A program made the translations under genes and the position numbers. Shown here one piece after another: positions 44,439-54,285 of a stretch of 64,000 bases of DNA. Source of the stretch: CAVOJY01 sp963696405 (GTDB taxonomy: Bacteria; Chloroflexota; Limnocylindria; Limnocylindrales; CSP1-4); NCBI GenBank assembly GCA_963696405.1, contig CAVOJY010000005.1, forward strand, positions 124,001 through 188,000, read 5' to 3'. Each line of letters opens with the position of its first letter. The stretch's first letter is position 1. Under the pieces are notes generated by a model. That model had not been told where the DNA came from. It did not search any database and worked only from the letters and a program-made list of their open reading frames with translations.

Positions 44439-45829
44439 ATGATCCGTACTGCCGGTCGGGCCAGACGGCCCGGACGCTTGCTCATTCTGCTTTCGTTGCT
44501 CGTCGCCGTGGTCACGGCCGTCTCCGGATGCGCCGCAACGGCCTCTCCCGCGCCGACCCAGGCGCCGACCGCGGCTCCCGAGACGCCGGCGGCCACAGGC
44601 GCCGCCGGGACACTCGACCTGTGGCTCGGCGGGATCCTCACGACCGCGACCGCGGGAACACCGTACGAGGAATGGGTGAACAACGTCATCACCCGCTTCA
44701 AGGCCGCGAACCCGGGCTGGGACGTGAAGATCACCCTGCTGCCGCCGAACAACGACCAGCTGGCGGCACAGGTCCAGGCGGCATTCGCCTCGAAGAACGT
44801 CCCTGACGTCATGATGCTGTACGCCGGCTCGTACACGACCGCGTACGACGAGGGCCTGCTCGCCCTGAACGACTACGTCAACAAGACGCCGGGCTTCTGG
44901 GACCAGATGACGATGTGGAACAGCGCCTGCAGCAACCTGGACTGCAAGGGCGGCGAGGGCCGCATCATCGGGGTCCCCATGGACCAGTACATGTTCCTCT
45001 TCTGGTACCGGAAGGACCTCTTCGAGAAGGCCGGCGTGACGCCCCCGCCGAGCGACCCGAAGGGCGCGCCGTGGTCGTGGGACGACTTCCTCGCCGCCTG
45101 CGAGAAGTTCAAGGCCGCCGGGATCATCCCGATGGTCTACGGCGACCGCGACGGCTACACAACGTCGAACATGATGACCACGAACATCGTGTCCTACTTC
45201 GAGCCGGGCGACGAGGCGAAGTTCGTCAGCGGCGACCTCAAGTTCACCGACCCGAAGTTCGTGGATCCTCTCAAGGCCATCATCTCGCTCCGGGAGAAGG
45301 GCTGCGTCGGCGCCGACTCGAGCACCCGCGAGCAGATCGACGCCTCGAACGACTTTGTCACCGGCAAGGGGGCGACGTACGAGGCATACAACGGCATGCT
45401 GCCGTACTTCGAGGCGATCAAGGACAACCTCGGCGTCGCGCTCATCCCGATGTCGGGCAGCGGTCCTGGAAGGACAAGACGGCAGCCATGGCCGGCCAGA
45501 ACTGGGTGATCCCGAAGGACGCGAAGCACCCCGACCAGGGGTGGGAGTTCATCAGGCTCGCCTCGGACGAGGCGGCTGGCGCGGATCTCATCCCGCTCCT
45601 CGGCTCGGTGCCGGCCAACAAGGCGGCCGCCGCGAAGATCACCGACCCCTTCGTGAAGTTCGGGCTTGACGCGTCGGAGAACGCGGCGATGGACATCCTC
45701 GACACGGTCATGTCGCAGTCCACTGCGCTCACGTGGTACCGCGAACTCCAGCAGGCGTTCGCCGGGACGAAGACACCGGAGGCAGCCCTGCAGGCCATCG
45801 AGGACTTCCGCGAGCAGGAAGGCCCGTAG
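44439..45829 (+). CDS. Sugar ABC transporter substrate-binding lipoprotein (one-base frameshift)
   Basis: About 463 residues in two frames. It has a lipobox VSGC (Cys31), a short Ala/Pro/Thr linker and a type-1 extracellular solute-binding fold of the carbohydrate class (TLDLWLGGILTT, FKAANPGWDVKITLLPPNNDQLAAQVQAAFASKNVPDVMMLY, then VPMDQYMFLFWYRKDLFEKAG). The frame shifts near 45463-45467; adding one base gives SGSGSWKDKTAAMAGQNWVIP. The C-terminal part (HPDQGWEFIRLASDE) is normal. AGGAGG precedes the ATG. No permease or ATPase genes follow, so it is an orphan component unless they are elsewhere. Confidence 0.87.
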
Positions 45830-45885
45830 GCATCGCCCGGCGCGCTGCCGCGGGTTCGCCGGCCGGGCAACAGTCCCATCACGTG

Positions 45886-45910
45886 ACAGGGGCCGCAGAG
45901 CGGCCCCTGT
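45886..45910 (+). terminator. Strong hairpin after the sugar-binding protein gene
   Basis: A perfect 11-bp stem ACAGGGGCCGC/GCGGCCCCTGT with a 3-nt loop (AGA) starts 56 bp after the stop codon. It lacks a U tract but is the strongest stem in the region and also lies downstream of the SWIM gene on the other strand, so it can serve both. Confidence 0.7.
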
Positions 45911-46010
45911 GAGTAACCGGCCTGTGTCGACGTATTCGGAACGGCGCGGGCGAACGGCCGCGGGCGCGACGGCCGCGGGCGGTGGCCACGCGGGGGACGG
46001 CGCGGGCCGA

Positions 46011-46286
46011 TCAGGGGGTCGGGGCCTGAACCGCCGAGAAGATCGACTCCTGCGCCGTTTCGGGAAGCATGTTCCCGAGGACCTTCTGGAGCGTCAGGAC
46101 GTGGACGCAGCTTTTCCAGCTCTCGAAGAAGTGACAGGTGCAGCGCCACTGATCAGCGTCGAGTCCGACGACGTGCGTGTCGTTGTCCCCGCGGAACGTC
46201 ACCGAGAGCTGCTCGAACGTCAGCCGGTCCGTCTCGCGGGCGTAGCGGTTCGCCTTCTCGACCTTGCCGATCAGACTGGAGTGCAT
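46011..46286 (-). CDS. SWIM zinc-finger protein
   Basis: A 91-residue protein with the SWIM signature C-x-C-x(n)-C-x-H: CTCHFFESWKSCVH at about residues 49-62, preceded by the usual strand-rich segment (SVTFRGDNDTHVVGLDADQWRC). SWIM modules bind DNA or protein and often accompany helicases or Rad51-type factors, but here the domain stands alone and the partner is unknown. The ATG has GGAGG 9 nt upstream. Confidence 0.8.
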   Translation of the reverse strand: MHSSLIGKVEKANRYARETDRLTFEQLSVTFRGDNDTHVVGLDADQWRCTCHFFESWKSCVHVLTLQKVLGNMLPETAQESIFSAVQAPTP

Positions 46287-46428
46287 CGGGAGTAACCTCC
46301 ATCACCTGCCGGCCGTCGTCCCGGTCCGCCGGCCGCTCCATGCCGCCGGCCGAACGCCCCACGCGCTGCCCGGCCCGGCAAGCTCTTCAGTCGCTAGCCT
46401 ACAACGAGGTGGCGCCGGGCGGTAGCGG

Positions 46429-47523
46429 TCACCCTGTCACCCCGTCGCTCGTCGCCGCAAGGCGCTCCTTCACCCATGCGATCGCCGCCGCGGACGTCGG
46501 GTCGGCCCCGTAGAGGAGCGCAAGGTACGCCGACGCGAAGTCGCCGAGAACGATGGTGGCAAAGGCCTGGGCCAGCCGCCCTTCGCCGGTCGCGGTGACG
46601 GTCTCGTGGAGGATGCGCCGCTCGTCGAGCAGCTCGCCCGAGAGCGCCGCGCGCTGGGCGATCCTGGGGTGGTCGTCCGGGCTCACCAGGAAGACCACGA
46701 ACAGCCGCTCACGGATCAATTCCGGCTGCGCATAGCCGACCACAGCGTTGTGCGTCGCCTCGGGCAGCTCCTCGAAGACGGCGGTTGACTTGCCGTTCTC
46801 GTTGAGCTGCGTCTTCCAGCGGCGTGCCACCGGGGCCAGGAATCCACCCGCCTCGATCACCGGGACCCGGTCCACGCAGGACCAGGCGACCCGCTTCGCG
46901 GGGTTGTCTGCCGCCGGCACGCCCGGCTCGCAACGCTGCACCATGGCCGCCGCGGCGGCTGTCGCCGCCTCGACGTCGTGCTGGTCGATGTCGAGGAGCC
47001 CCGCCCGCTCCAGGAGACCCGCCAGCAGGACCGTGCTCCAGCCGACCGACACGCGCGGCGGCCCCGCCGGAGGGCACTCGAGAAGCGGCAGCCCGGCCTG
47101 GCGGGCAACGGAGAGGAGCGGCCCGCCCGACGTGATCACGGCGAGCCGGCACCCGGCGGCCGCGGCCTGCTCCAGCGTCGCGAGCGTCTCCTCCGTGCGG
47201 CCGCTGTGTGACGATGCGACCGCGAGCGTCGATGGCCCCGCGAAGGCCGGGAGCACGTAGTCGCGGAGCGCGATGACGGGCACCCGCAGCCGGTCGGCGA
47301 AGACCGAGCGGACAAGATCGGCCCCGATGGCGGACCCGCCCACCCCGAGCACCAGCACCGCCGTGGCCCCTCGATAGGAGTCCGGTACCGCGAGACCGCG
47401 GCTCGCCTCCCAGGCCGCCGGTAGCTGGCCGGGCAGCGAGGCGATCGCACCGAGCATGTCCCCCGGATCGAGCCGACGGACGACCCCCGGATCGTCGAGC
47501 GGGTCGGCCGCCGGCCCGGTCAC
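46429..47523 (-). CDS. Bifunctional phosphoglucose/phosphomannose isomerase-type SIS protein
   Basis: A 364-residue protein of the SIS-domain pgi/pmi family, interconverting fructose-6-phosphate with glucose- or mannose-6-phosphate. The first SIS domain has LVLGVGGSAIGADLVRS (about 57) and SSHSGRTEET. The second contains the catalytic Glu region FLAPVARRWKTQLNENGK and the conserved EELPEATHNAVVGY (about 256). It starts at a GTG overlapping the upstream mutase stop by 4 bp. Together with pgm and manC it forms a route from fructose-6-phosphate to GDP-mannose. Confidence 0.88.
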   Translation of the reverse strand: MTGPAADPLDDPGVVRRLDPGDMLGAIASLPGQLPAAWEASRGLAVPDSYRGATAVLVLGVGGSAIGADLVRSVFADRLRVPVIALRDYVLPAFAGPSTLAVASSHSGRTEETLATLEQAAAAGCRLAVITSGGPLLSVARQAGLPLLECPPAGPPRVSVGWSTVLLAGLLERAGLLDIDQHDVEAATAAAAAMVQRCEPGVPAADNPAKRVAWSCVDRVPVIEAGGFLAPVARRWKTQLNENGKSTAVFEELPEATHNAVVGYAQPELIRERLFVVFLVSPDDHPRIAQRAALSGELLDERRILHETVTATGEGRLAQAFATIVLGDFASAYLALLYGADPTSAAAIAWVKERLAATSDGVTG

Positions 47524-48994
47524 GGGGCCCCGCGGACGAGGCGCTCCCCGGCCACCAGGAGGGCGTCCCTCCGCTCGGCGCTCGAGGCCTCGACGTAGAC
47601 GCGGACGAGCGGTTCGGTGCCGGAGAGGCGGATGAGCAGCCAGTCGCCGCCGGCGGTCCAGAACTTGAAGCCGTCGCTCGTTGTGAGGGTGTCGGTCTGC
47701 GTCACCGGGTCGCCGGCGAGGGACGCGGGGGGCTGCTCCGCGAGCTCCCGCATCAGGCGCTCCTGCAACGCCGGGTAGATCGCCCGTTCGACGTGCACGT
47801 CGGTGCGCATGTAGAAAGAGGGGCCGGCGATCTCGTGGAGGTGCGCCACGGCCCGGGACACCGGCCAGCGGCCGGCCTCGCGCTCGCGCAGGAAGAGGTC
47901 CAGGAGCAGCAGGTCCGCGTAGATGCCATCGCGTTCCGGCAGGTGCATGCCGAACCCGTACCCGCCGGACTCCTCGCCGCCCATCATCGCGCCGGTCTCG
48001 ATCATCCTGGGGCCGACGTACTTGAAGCCGACGGACGTCTCGAACACCGGCACGCCGTATCGCTCGCCGAGGCGGCGCACCATCGAGGTCTCGTTCACCG
48101 TGTACACGACGGGCTCGCGCATGCCCCGGTGCTCCAGCAGGTAGTACATGAGGAGGCCCATCACCTGGAGCTGGTGGATGAACGTGCCCCGCTCGTCGGC
48201 CGCCCCGGCGCGGTCGGCGTCTCCGTCGAGAAGAAGGCCCAGGTCGTAGCCGCCTCCGGCGAGGATGCCGAGCGCCTCGTCCACGTTCGGCCGGATGGGC
48301 TCAGGGTTGAGCCCGCCGAAGTAGGGGTTACGTTCCGAGTGCACTTCGCGGACCTCGATCCGGCCGCCGGCAAGGAGCCGGGAGATCCAGCCGGCGCCCG
48401 AGCCGAACAGGGGCTCGACGAGTACTCGGACCGGTGCCGACTTCAGGCGCTCCAGGTCAAGGGTCCGCGCCACGAACGCGCGGTACCCGTCGAACGGGTC
48501 GATCTCATCGACCATGCCGGCCGCCTCGCCGTCCTCGTACGGCCGCCGCGGCGGGGTCTCGCCAGCCCGCTCGCGGATCGTGGCCTCGACGGCGGCCAGG
48601 ATATCCGGCCCGGCGGCGGACCCCTCTGGAGCCTTGATCTTGAACCCGTTGTCCGTCCAGGGGTTGTGCGAAGCAGTGATGACCACGGCCCCCGCGGCGC
48701 CTCGCGACACGACCTCGTACGACGCCATCTGCGTGGGGAGCGGCTCCCGCCGAAGAAGACCGGGATCTCGTGGGCGAGCAGGACCTCCGCAGCCGCGCGG
48801 GCGAAGTACTCGCTGGCGAATCGGCGGTCGTACGCGACGACGACGCCGCTTGTCGCGCTCCCGCGGTCCACGACCCAGCGGGCCACGCCCTCGGCGCAGC
48901 GCCGCACGGCATCGTACGTGTACTCGTCGGCGATGCGGGCGCGCCAGCCATCGGTGCCGAAGACGATGGGCGGCGGGGACGGGATGGTGGTCAC
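47520..48994 (-). CDS. Phosphoglucomutase/phosphomannomutase (one-base frameshift)
   Basis: About 491 residues in two frames. The N-terminus reads IVFGTDGWRARIADEYTYDAVRR. The phosphoserine loop is VITASHNPWTDNGFK. The magnesium loop is LLLDGDADRAG, the sugar-binding loop GGEESGGYGFGMHLPERDG, and the phosphate site RLSGTEPLVRVYVE. The frame breaks near 48750-48757. Adding one G to a GGG run changes GGSRSPRR to GGEPLPTQMASYEV, the expected sequence before the active-site loop, and length agrees. Assembly error is likely because every functional motif is kept. It is located between manC and the pgi/pmi gene. Confidence 0.9.
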
Positions 48995-49049
48995 TCGGTC
49001 TGGGCTCCGGTCTTCTGCGTTCCGGCCGGCGCTCGGCGTTCGGCCCCGG

Positions 49050-50208
49050 TCACGGACTGGCGCTCGCGCGGGTCACGCGGTCGAGAAGCTCAAGAACGAT
49101 GTCCGTCCCGGGTCGGGCACCGGCGAGCAGCGCGCCCGCTCCGGGCAGCATCATCGTACCCCGGGGCCCGGTCTGGATGAACAACCGGCCGTCGTCGGCG
49201 AGGACGAGGAGGTCCTCGGTGCCCAGCTCGACGGCGTCGCCCGCCTCCACCACCCGGCCCCGCACCTCCGGTCCAAAACCGAGGACACGGAGGAGCGACG
49301 TCCAGCTGCCGAGGTCATTCCAGCCCACGCGCATGCCGGCGGTGAGGACGCGCCCTGCCCGCGCGGCGGTCTCCATGACCGCGTAGTCGATGGAGATGGC
49401 TTCGATGCGCTCGTAGGCGCGGGCCAGCGCTCCATCTCTGCCCGCCGTGACCGCGCTGGCGACGGCGTTCCAGATTGTCGCGGCGCGCCCGTCGAGCGTG
49501 AACGCCTCGCGGATCGCGGCACGGGTCCAGGCGAACATGCCGGCGTTCCAGTAGGCGCCGCCCTCAGCGATCAGCTCCTCCGCCCGCTCGCGCGACGGCT
49601 TCTCCTCGAACGACTCGACCGGATGGGCCGTCAGTCGAAATCGGATCCGGACGCCCGGGCTGCTCGACCACCACCTCCTGGCGCACGGGGTACCCCTGTT
49701 CGTCGCGCCGGGGTCGAATGTACCCGTACACCGTCTCCGGACCGGTCGGCTCGACGCCCAGCGTGACCAGCGGTCTGCCCATTCCGAGGGCGCCCGGGGC
49801 GAGACCGGCCGCGACCGCCCTGAGGACGTCCTGGAAGACGGGCACGTCTTCGATCAGGTGGTCGGCCGGCAGCACGACCATGACCTCGTCGCCCGGTCGC
49901 TCGATCGCGGCCGCGGCCAGCGCGATGGCGGGCGCCGTGTTCCGGCCGACCGGCTCGGCCAGGACGCGGATCCCCCTCCCCCCGAACCCGGCCACTGCGG
50001 CAGCCTGATCGCGGACGATCACCTCGTGCCGGCGGTCGGCCACGACGAACACGTCGCTGTCGCGGTCCACCTCACCGGGCAGCCGCGCGAGCGTCAGCTG
50101 GAAGAGCGACGTCTCGCCCAGGAGAGGCAGAAACGGTTTCGGCCGCTCCGGCCGGCTGATCGGACGGAGGCGCGTCCCGCCTCCCCCGGCCAGGATGACA
50201 ACGTACAT
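49050..50208 (-). CDS. manC: Mannose-1-phosphate guanylyltransferase (one-base frameshift)
   Basis: About 386 residues in two frames. The nucleotidyltransferase signature ILAGGGGTRLRPISRPERPKPFLPL opens the protein; VLPADHLI and YGYIRP (about residue 160) follow. The frame slips near 49650-49660. Removing one C restores EQPGVRIRFRLTAHPVESFEEKPSRE, then AYWNAGMFAWTR, both typical of GDP-mannose pyrophosphorylases. The C-terminus (WNDLGSWTSLLRVLG, RGTMMLPGAGALL) completes the fold. Length fits one extra base. GDP-mannose made here would feed glycan or lipid mannosylation. Confidence 0.88.
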
Positions 50209-50244
50209 CGGGCCCCCCTGCTGGCCGTGGCCCTTCGACGGTTC

Positions 50245-51492
50245 TCAGGCCCCCGTGGGCGCGTCTCCGTCTCCGGGCGAGTCCGGCATCGCCAGACCTG
50301 CGTCGTCGGCGAGGAGCGGCGCCACGTCGAGCCGCTCCCACGGGAGGTCGAGCTCGGGGCGGCCGAAGTGACCGTACGCCGCGGTCTGCTGGTAGATCGG
50401 CCGGCGGAGATCGAGGCGCTCGATGATGTGGCCCGGGCGCAGGTCGAAGTGGCGGTCGATGAGCGCGAGGATCTGCTCGTCCGGGAGGCGTCCGCTGCCG
50501 TACGTCTCGACCGCGATCGACAGGGGCCGGGCCACGCCGATCGCGTAGCTCAGGGCGAGCTCGAAGCGATCGGCCAAGCCGGCGGCGACCACGTTCTTGG
50601 CGACCCACCGGGCGGCGTACGCGGCGGAGCGATCCACCTTGGACGGGTCCTTCCCGCTGAAGCAGCCGCCGCCGTGCCGGGCCATTCCGCCGTACGTGTC
50701 GACGATGATCTTGCGGCCGGTGAGCCCGGAATCGCCCTTCGGCCCGCCGACGACGAAACGGCCGGTGGGGTTCACGTGGATGATCGGGTCGGCGACGCGC
50801 AGGTCGCGTGGGATCACCTCGTTGACGACCAGCTCGATGAGGTCGTCCCGCAGCCGCTCGTTCGCCACCTCGTCGTCGTGCTGGGCGGCGACGACCACGG
50901 TGCGCACCGCCCTCGGCACGCCGTACTCGTACTCCACCGTCACCTGCGTCTTGCCGTCCGGCCGCAGGTACGGCAGCACGTCCTGCTTGCGGACCTGGGC
51001 GAGGCGCCGGGCCAGCCGGTGCGCGAGGGCGATCGGCAGCGGCATGAGCTCCGGGGTCTCGCGGCAGGCGAAGCCGAACATCATCCCCTGGTCGCCCGCG
51101 CCGATCTCGTGGCCATCGTGGGCGGCGCGCGTCTCGGCCGCCTCGTCCACCCCGCGCTTGATGTCCGGGGACTGCTCGTGGACAGAGACGATCGTGCCGC
51201 ACGTCTCGAAGTCGAAGCCGTACCGCGCGTCGGTGTACCCGATCTCCTTGATCGTCTCGCGGACGATGTCCTGGAACTCCACGTACGTGGTCGTGGTGAT
51301 CTCGCCGAGCACGAACACCATGCCCGTCGTGGTGGCCGTCTCGCAGGCCACCCGAGCCCCGGGGTCGTTGCGGAGGATGGCGTCCAGGATCGCGTCGCTC
51401 ACCTGGTCGCAGAGCTTGTCGGGATGACCCTCGGTGACCGATTCGGAGGTGAAGAGATACTGCGCGTCGCGCATGAAGCTGTTCACGGCCAT
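50245..51492 (-). CDS. metK: S-adenosylmethionine synthetase
   Basis: A 415-residue enzyme making SAM from methionine and ATP. It shows FTSESVTEGHPDKLCDQVSDAILD at the start, the central GAGDQGMMFGFAC, and the phosphate loop GGKGDSG-like GGPKGDSGLTGRKIIVDTYGG followed by GGGCFSGKDPSKVDRSAAYAAR. The ATG (MAVNSFMRDAQ) overlaps the ahcY stop as TGATG, so the two SAM-cycle enzymes are coupled; the longer upstream start is rejected. A short Asp/Gly/Pro tail ends it. Confidence 0.95.
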   Translation of the reverse strand: MAVNSFMRDAQYLFTSESVTEGHPDKLCDQVSDAILDAILRNDPGARVACETATTTGMVFVLGEITTTTYVEFQDIVRETIKEIGYTDARYGFDFETCGTIVSVHEQSPDIKRGVDEAAETRAAHDGHEIGAGDQGMMFGFACRETPELMPLPIALAHRLARRLAQVRKQDVLPYLRPDGKTQVTVEYEYGVPRAVRTVVVAAQHDDEVANERLRDDLIELVVNEVIPRDLRVADPIIHVNPTGRFVVGGPKGDSGLTGRKIIVDTYGGMARHGGGCFSGKDPSKVDRSAAYAARWVAKNVVAAGLADRFELALSYAIGVARPLSIAVETYGSGRLPDEQILALIDRHFDLRPGHIIERLDLRRPIYQQTAAYGHFGRPELDLPWERLDVAPLLADDAGLAMPDSPGDGDAPTGA

Positions 51493-52760
51493 CACGTCCC
51501 GCTCTTCCACGATCGCATGTACTCGACCTGCTCCGGCGTCAGGGTGTCGATCCCGATGCCGAGGGCGTCGAGCTTGAGCCGCGCCACCTCGGCGTCGATC
51601 TCGGCGGGCACGTCATAGACCCGGTGCTCGAGCTCCGCGTGGTGGCGGACGGCGTACTCCGCGCACAGGGCCTGGTCGGCGAAGCTCATGTCCATCACCG
51701 CGGCGGGGTGTCCCTCCGCGGCGCCGAGGTTCACGAGACGGCCCTCGACCACGAGGCGAATGCGCCGGTCGCCCAGGTCGTACTCGGTGACGTTGTGCCG
51801 CACCTCGCGCACGGTCCCGCCCGCGAGCGCGTGCAGGGCCGGGATGTCGATCTCCACGTCGAAGTGGCCGGAGTTCGCCAGGATTGCGCCGTCGCGCATG
51901 ACCCGGAAGTGCTCCTCGCGAAGGACGTGGATGTCGCCGGTGGCGGTGATGAAGATGTCGCCCCAGGGCGCCGCCTCGGCCATGGGCATCACGGCGTAGC
52001 CGTCCATGATCGCCTCGATGGCCTTCGTCGCGTCCACCTCGGTCACCGCCACGTGGGCGCCCATGCCGCGGAACCGCGAGGCGACACCCCGGCCGACCCA
52101 GCCGAAGCCGGCGACTACGACGTGGCGCCCCGCGAGGAGGACGTTCGTGGCGCGCAGGATGCCGTCCACGGTGGACTGGCCCGTGCCGTAGCGGTTGTCG
52201 AAGAGATGCTTGGTGAGCGCCTCGTTCACCGCGATCACGGGGTAGCGGAGGGCGCCGTCGGCGGCCATGGCGCGGAGGCGGATGACCCCGGTCGTCGTCT
52301 CCTCGGTCCCCGCGAGCACCTCGCCGAGCTGCGACTCGCGCTCGGCATGGAGGAGCGAAACGAGGTCACACCCGTCGTCCATCGTGATGTGCGGGTGCGT
52401 GTCGGCGATGGCATTCAGGTGCGCGTAGTACGTGTCGCGATCCTCGCCGTGCCGGGCAAACACCTCGGCGCCGAAATCGGCGACGAGGGACGCCGCGGCG
52501 TCGTCCTGCGTCGAGAGGGGGTTCGACGCGGCGAGCGCCACCGCCGCGCCGCCGGCCTGCAGTGTCCGGACGAGGTTCGCCGTCTCGGTGGTGACGTGGA
52601 GGCACGCGGCGACGCGCATGCCCGCCAGCGGCCGCTCGCGCTCGAAACGTGCACGGATGAGCCGGAGCACGGGCATCTCGCGCTCGGCCCAGTCGATGCG
52701 GCGGCGGCCTTCGGCTGCCAGGGCGAGATCGGCGACGTCGTGGTTCTGCGAAGCGGACAT
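51492..52760 (-). CDS. ahcY: Adenosylhomocysteinase
   Basis: A 422-residue NAD-dependent hydrolase recycling S-adenosylhomocysteine to adenosine and homocysteine. Family signatures are TTETANLVRTL (about 57), the catalytic region HITMDDGCDLV with EETTTGVIRL, the AVNEALTKHLFDNRYGTGQS segment, and the NAD loop VVAGFGWVGRGVA (about 223). The usual C-terminal K-Y motif is replaced by a shorter end (LTPEQVEYMRSWKSGT), as in the shorter archaeal/bacterial group. It is positioned between the GNAT gene and metK, forming the methyl cycle together with apt for adenine salvage. Confidence 0.94.
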   Translation of the reverse strand: MSASQNHDVADLALAAEGRRRIDWAEREMPVLRLIRARFERERPLAGMRVAACLHVTTETANLVRTLQAGGAAVALAASNPLSTQDDAAASLVADFGAEVFARHGEDRDTYYAHLNAIADTHPHITMDDGCDLVSLLHAERESQLGEVLAGTEETTTGVIRLRAMAADGALRYPVIAVNEALTKHLFDNRYGTGQSTVDGILRATNVLLAGRHVVVAGFGWVGRGVASRFRGMGAHVAVTEVDATKAIEAIMDGYAVMPMAEAAPWGDIFITATGDIHVLREEHFRVMRDGAILANSGHFDVEIDIPALHALAGGTVREVRHNVTEYDLGDRRIRLVVEGRLVNLGAAEGHPAAVMDMSFADQALCAEYAVRHHAELEHRVYDVPAEIDAEVARLKLDALGIGIDTLTPEQVEYMRSWKSGT

Positions 52761-52767
52761 GCGAGGT

Positions 52768-53637
52768 TCAGGGCTCCTTGTGGCTGGTGAAGAGTCGGCG
52801 CAGCGGGGCCATCATGCCATCCCACGCCGAGCCGCGCCGGTGGACGAGACGCTCCTCGTAGCGAGCGTACTCCTCGTAGCCGAGGGCGCGGTAAGCGGCG
52901 ATGGCGGAGACGTTGTCGGCGCGGACGTTGAGGACGACCTGGTCGCAGGTGCGGAGCAGCTCCTGGGTGACGGCGCTCGTGGTGGTCTTGGCGAGGCCGC
53001 GCCCTCGATAGTCCCGGTGGGTGAGCACGTTGCCGACGACCGCCAGTCGAGCCTCCCGGCTCACGACGTGCGTTCCGGCCGCCGCCACGAGGAGACCCCG
53101 GATGCGCACGCCGTGGTAGACACCATCGGCGATCGCGGACGGCGGGAGCCAGGACGCGAACCCCATGTCATAGAGGCGGTTGAGGTCGCCCGACTCCGCG
53201 GGTAGCAGCCGCGACGTGAGGCCGGGGTGCGGGCGGAACGACGCGCGGTCCACCCACATCCGGAGCATCTCGCCACCGGGATCAAGGCGATACAGACGCT
53301 CTACGGCGACGATCGCCTCCGTGCGCAGCGCCATGAAGGCAAGCCGCGGCCGGATGACGTCTCGGAGGACGGCCTCGATCCCCGCCGGCTCGCCCATGAC
53401 GAAGACCGGCTGCGGCAGCGTCCCGGCGTGCTCGAGCACGGCGGCAACCGGGCGCTCGCCGTCGAGCGCCACGCCCCAGCGGGTGTGCCGGAACTCCTGC
53501 TCGTCCAGGTCGCAGAGGGCATAGGCGGCGAAAAGGCGGTCTTCCTCGAGGAACGCCCGGAGGAGTCCGCGGTCGCTCGTCGGACTCGCGAGGAGGCGGC
53601 TGTCGCGGGAGCCGGTGCGGGCGAGGGCGGTGTTCAC
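52768..53637 (-). CDS. GNAT-family acetyltransferase
   Basis: A 289-residue protein. The C-terminal GNAT domain (about 150-265) has the acetyl-CoA loop THRDYRGRGLAKTTTSAV (R/Q-x-x-G-x-G/A type), the preceding strand RLAVVGNVL and the later VVLNVRADNVSAIAAYRALGYEEYARY. The N-terminal half is a degenerate second GNAT-like domain (FLEEDRLFAAYALCDLD). The substrate is not known. It lies 8 bp before ahcY in the operon, but the relation to the methyl cycle is unclear. Confidence 0.85.
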   Translation of the reverse strand: MNTALARTGSRDSRLLASPTSDRGLLRAFLEEDRLFAAYALCDLDEQEFRHTRWGVALDGERPVAAVLEHAGTLPQPVFVMGEPAGIEAVLRDVIRPRLAFMALRTEAIVAVERLYRLDPGGEMLRMWVDRASFRPHPGLTSRLLPAESGDLNRLYDMGFASWLPPSAIADGVYHGVRIRGLLVAAAGTHVVSREARLAVVGNVLTHRDYRGRGLAKTTTSAVTQELLRTCDQVVLNVRADNVSAIAAYRALGYEEYARYEERLVHRRGSAWDGMMAPLRRLFTSHKEP

Positions 53638-53674
53638 GGTGAGCTGGCGTCCCCGACCTGCCGTCCGGCCCGGC

Positions 53675-54196
53675 TCAGTACGAGATGACGGAGTGGATCT
53701 GGTAGCCGCGCAACCGGTCGCGGCCGTTGAGGAACGTCAGCTCGACGAGGAACGCGAGGCCCGCGATCTCGCCGCCCAGGCGGCGGACGAGGTCGATCGT
53801 GCCGTTCACGGTGCCGCCGGTGGCGAGGAGGTCGTCCACCACCAGGACCTGCTGCCCGGGGGCGATTGCGTCGCGGTGGATCTCCAGGGTGTTCGTCCCG
53901 TACTCGAGGGCGTACTCGACGCTCAGGGTCTCTGCCGGGAGCTTCCCGAGCTTGCGCACCGGCACGAACCCCGCGTTGAGGCCAAGGGCCATGGGAGCCG
54001 AGAAGATGAAGCCCCGCGACTCCATGCCCACGACGACGTCGATCCGCCGGCCCAGGAAGGGTGCCGAGAGCAGGTCGATCGACTCGCGGAAGGCGCCGGG
54101 GTCCTTGAGCAGGGTGGTGATGTCGTAGAACAGGATGCCCGGCTTGGGGAAATCGGGCACCTCGCGGATCTTCGCTCGGAGATCGTCGACGGACAC
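53675..54196 (-). CDS. apt: Adenine phosphoribosyltransferase
   Basis: A 173-residue enzyme salvaging adenine to AMP using PRPP. It opens DDLRAKIREVPDFPKPGILFYDITTLLKDP, has VGMESRGFIFSAPMA, and the PRPP motif VLVVDDLLATGGT (about 115-127). I choose the GTG at 54196 because it gives the family's length and GAGGGAG lies upstream; a 16-residue longer form from 54244 is possible. As the first gene of the metabolic operon it fits with ahcY, whose adenosine can be converted to adenine. Confidence 0.9.
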   Translation of the reverse strand: MSVDDLRAKIREVPDFPKPGILFYDITTLLKDPGAFRESIDLLSAPFLGRRIDVVVGMESRGFIFSAPMALGLNAGFVPVRKLGKLPAETLSVEYALEYGTNTLEIHRDAIAPGQQVLVVDDLLATGGTVNGTIDLVRRLGGEIAGLAFLVELTFLNGRDRLRGYQIHSVISY

Positions 54197-54285
54197 CGGC
54201 TCTGCGCTCCCTCGTTCCACCGTCCGCGGTCTGGACGCGGGCAAGTCTACCGCACGGGGATCGCCGCTCCGGTACCCTCCGGTTG

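Noticed and set aside
46011..46286. Part of a larger SWIM-containing helicase
   Set aside because: The frame starts with its own GGAGG and ends cleanly; no helicase motifs lie on either side.
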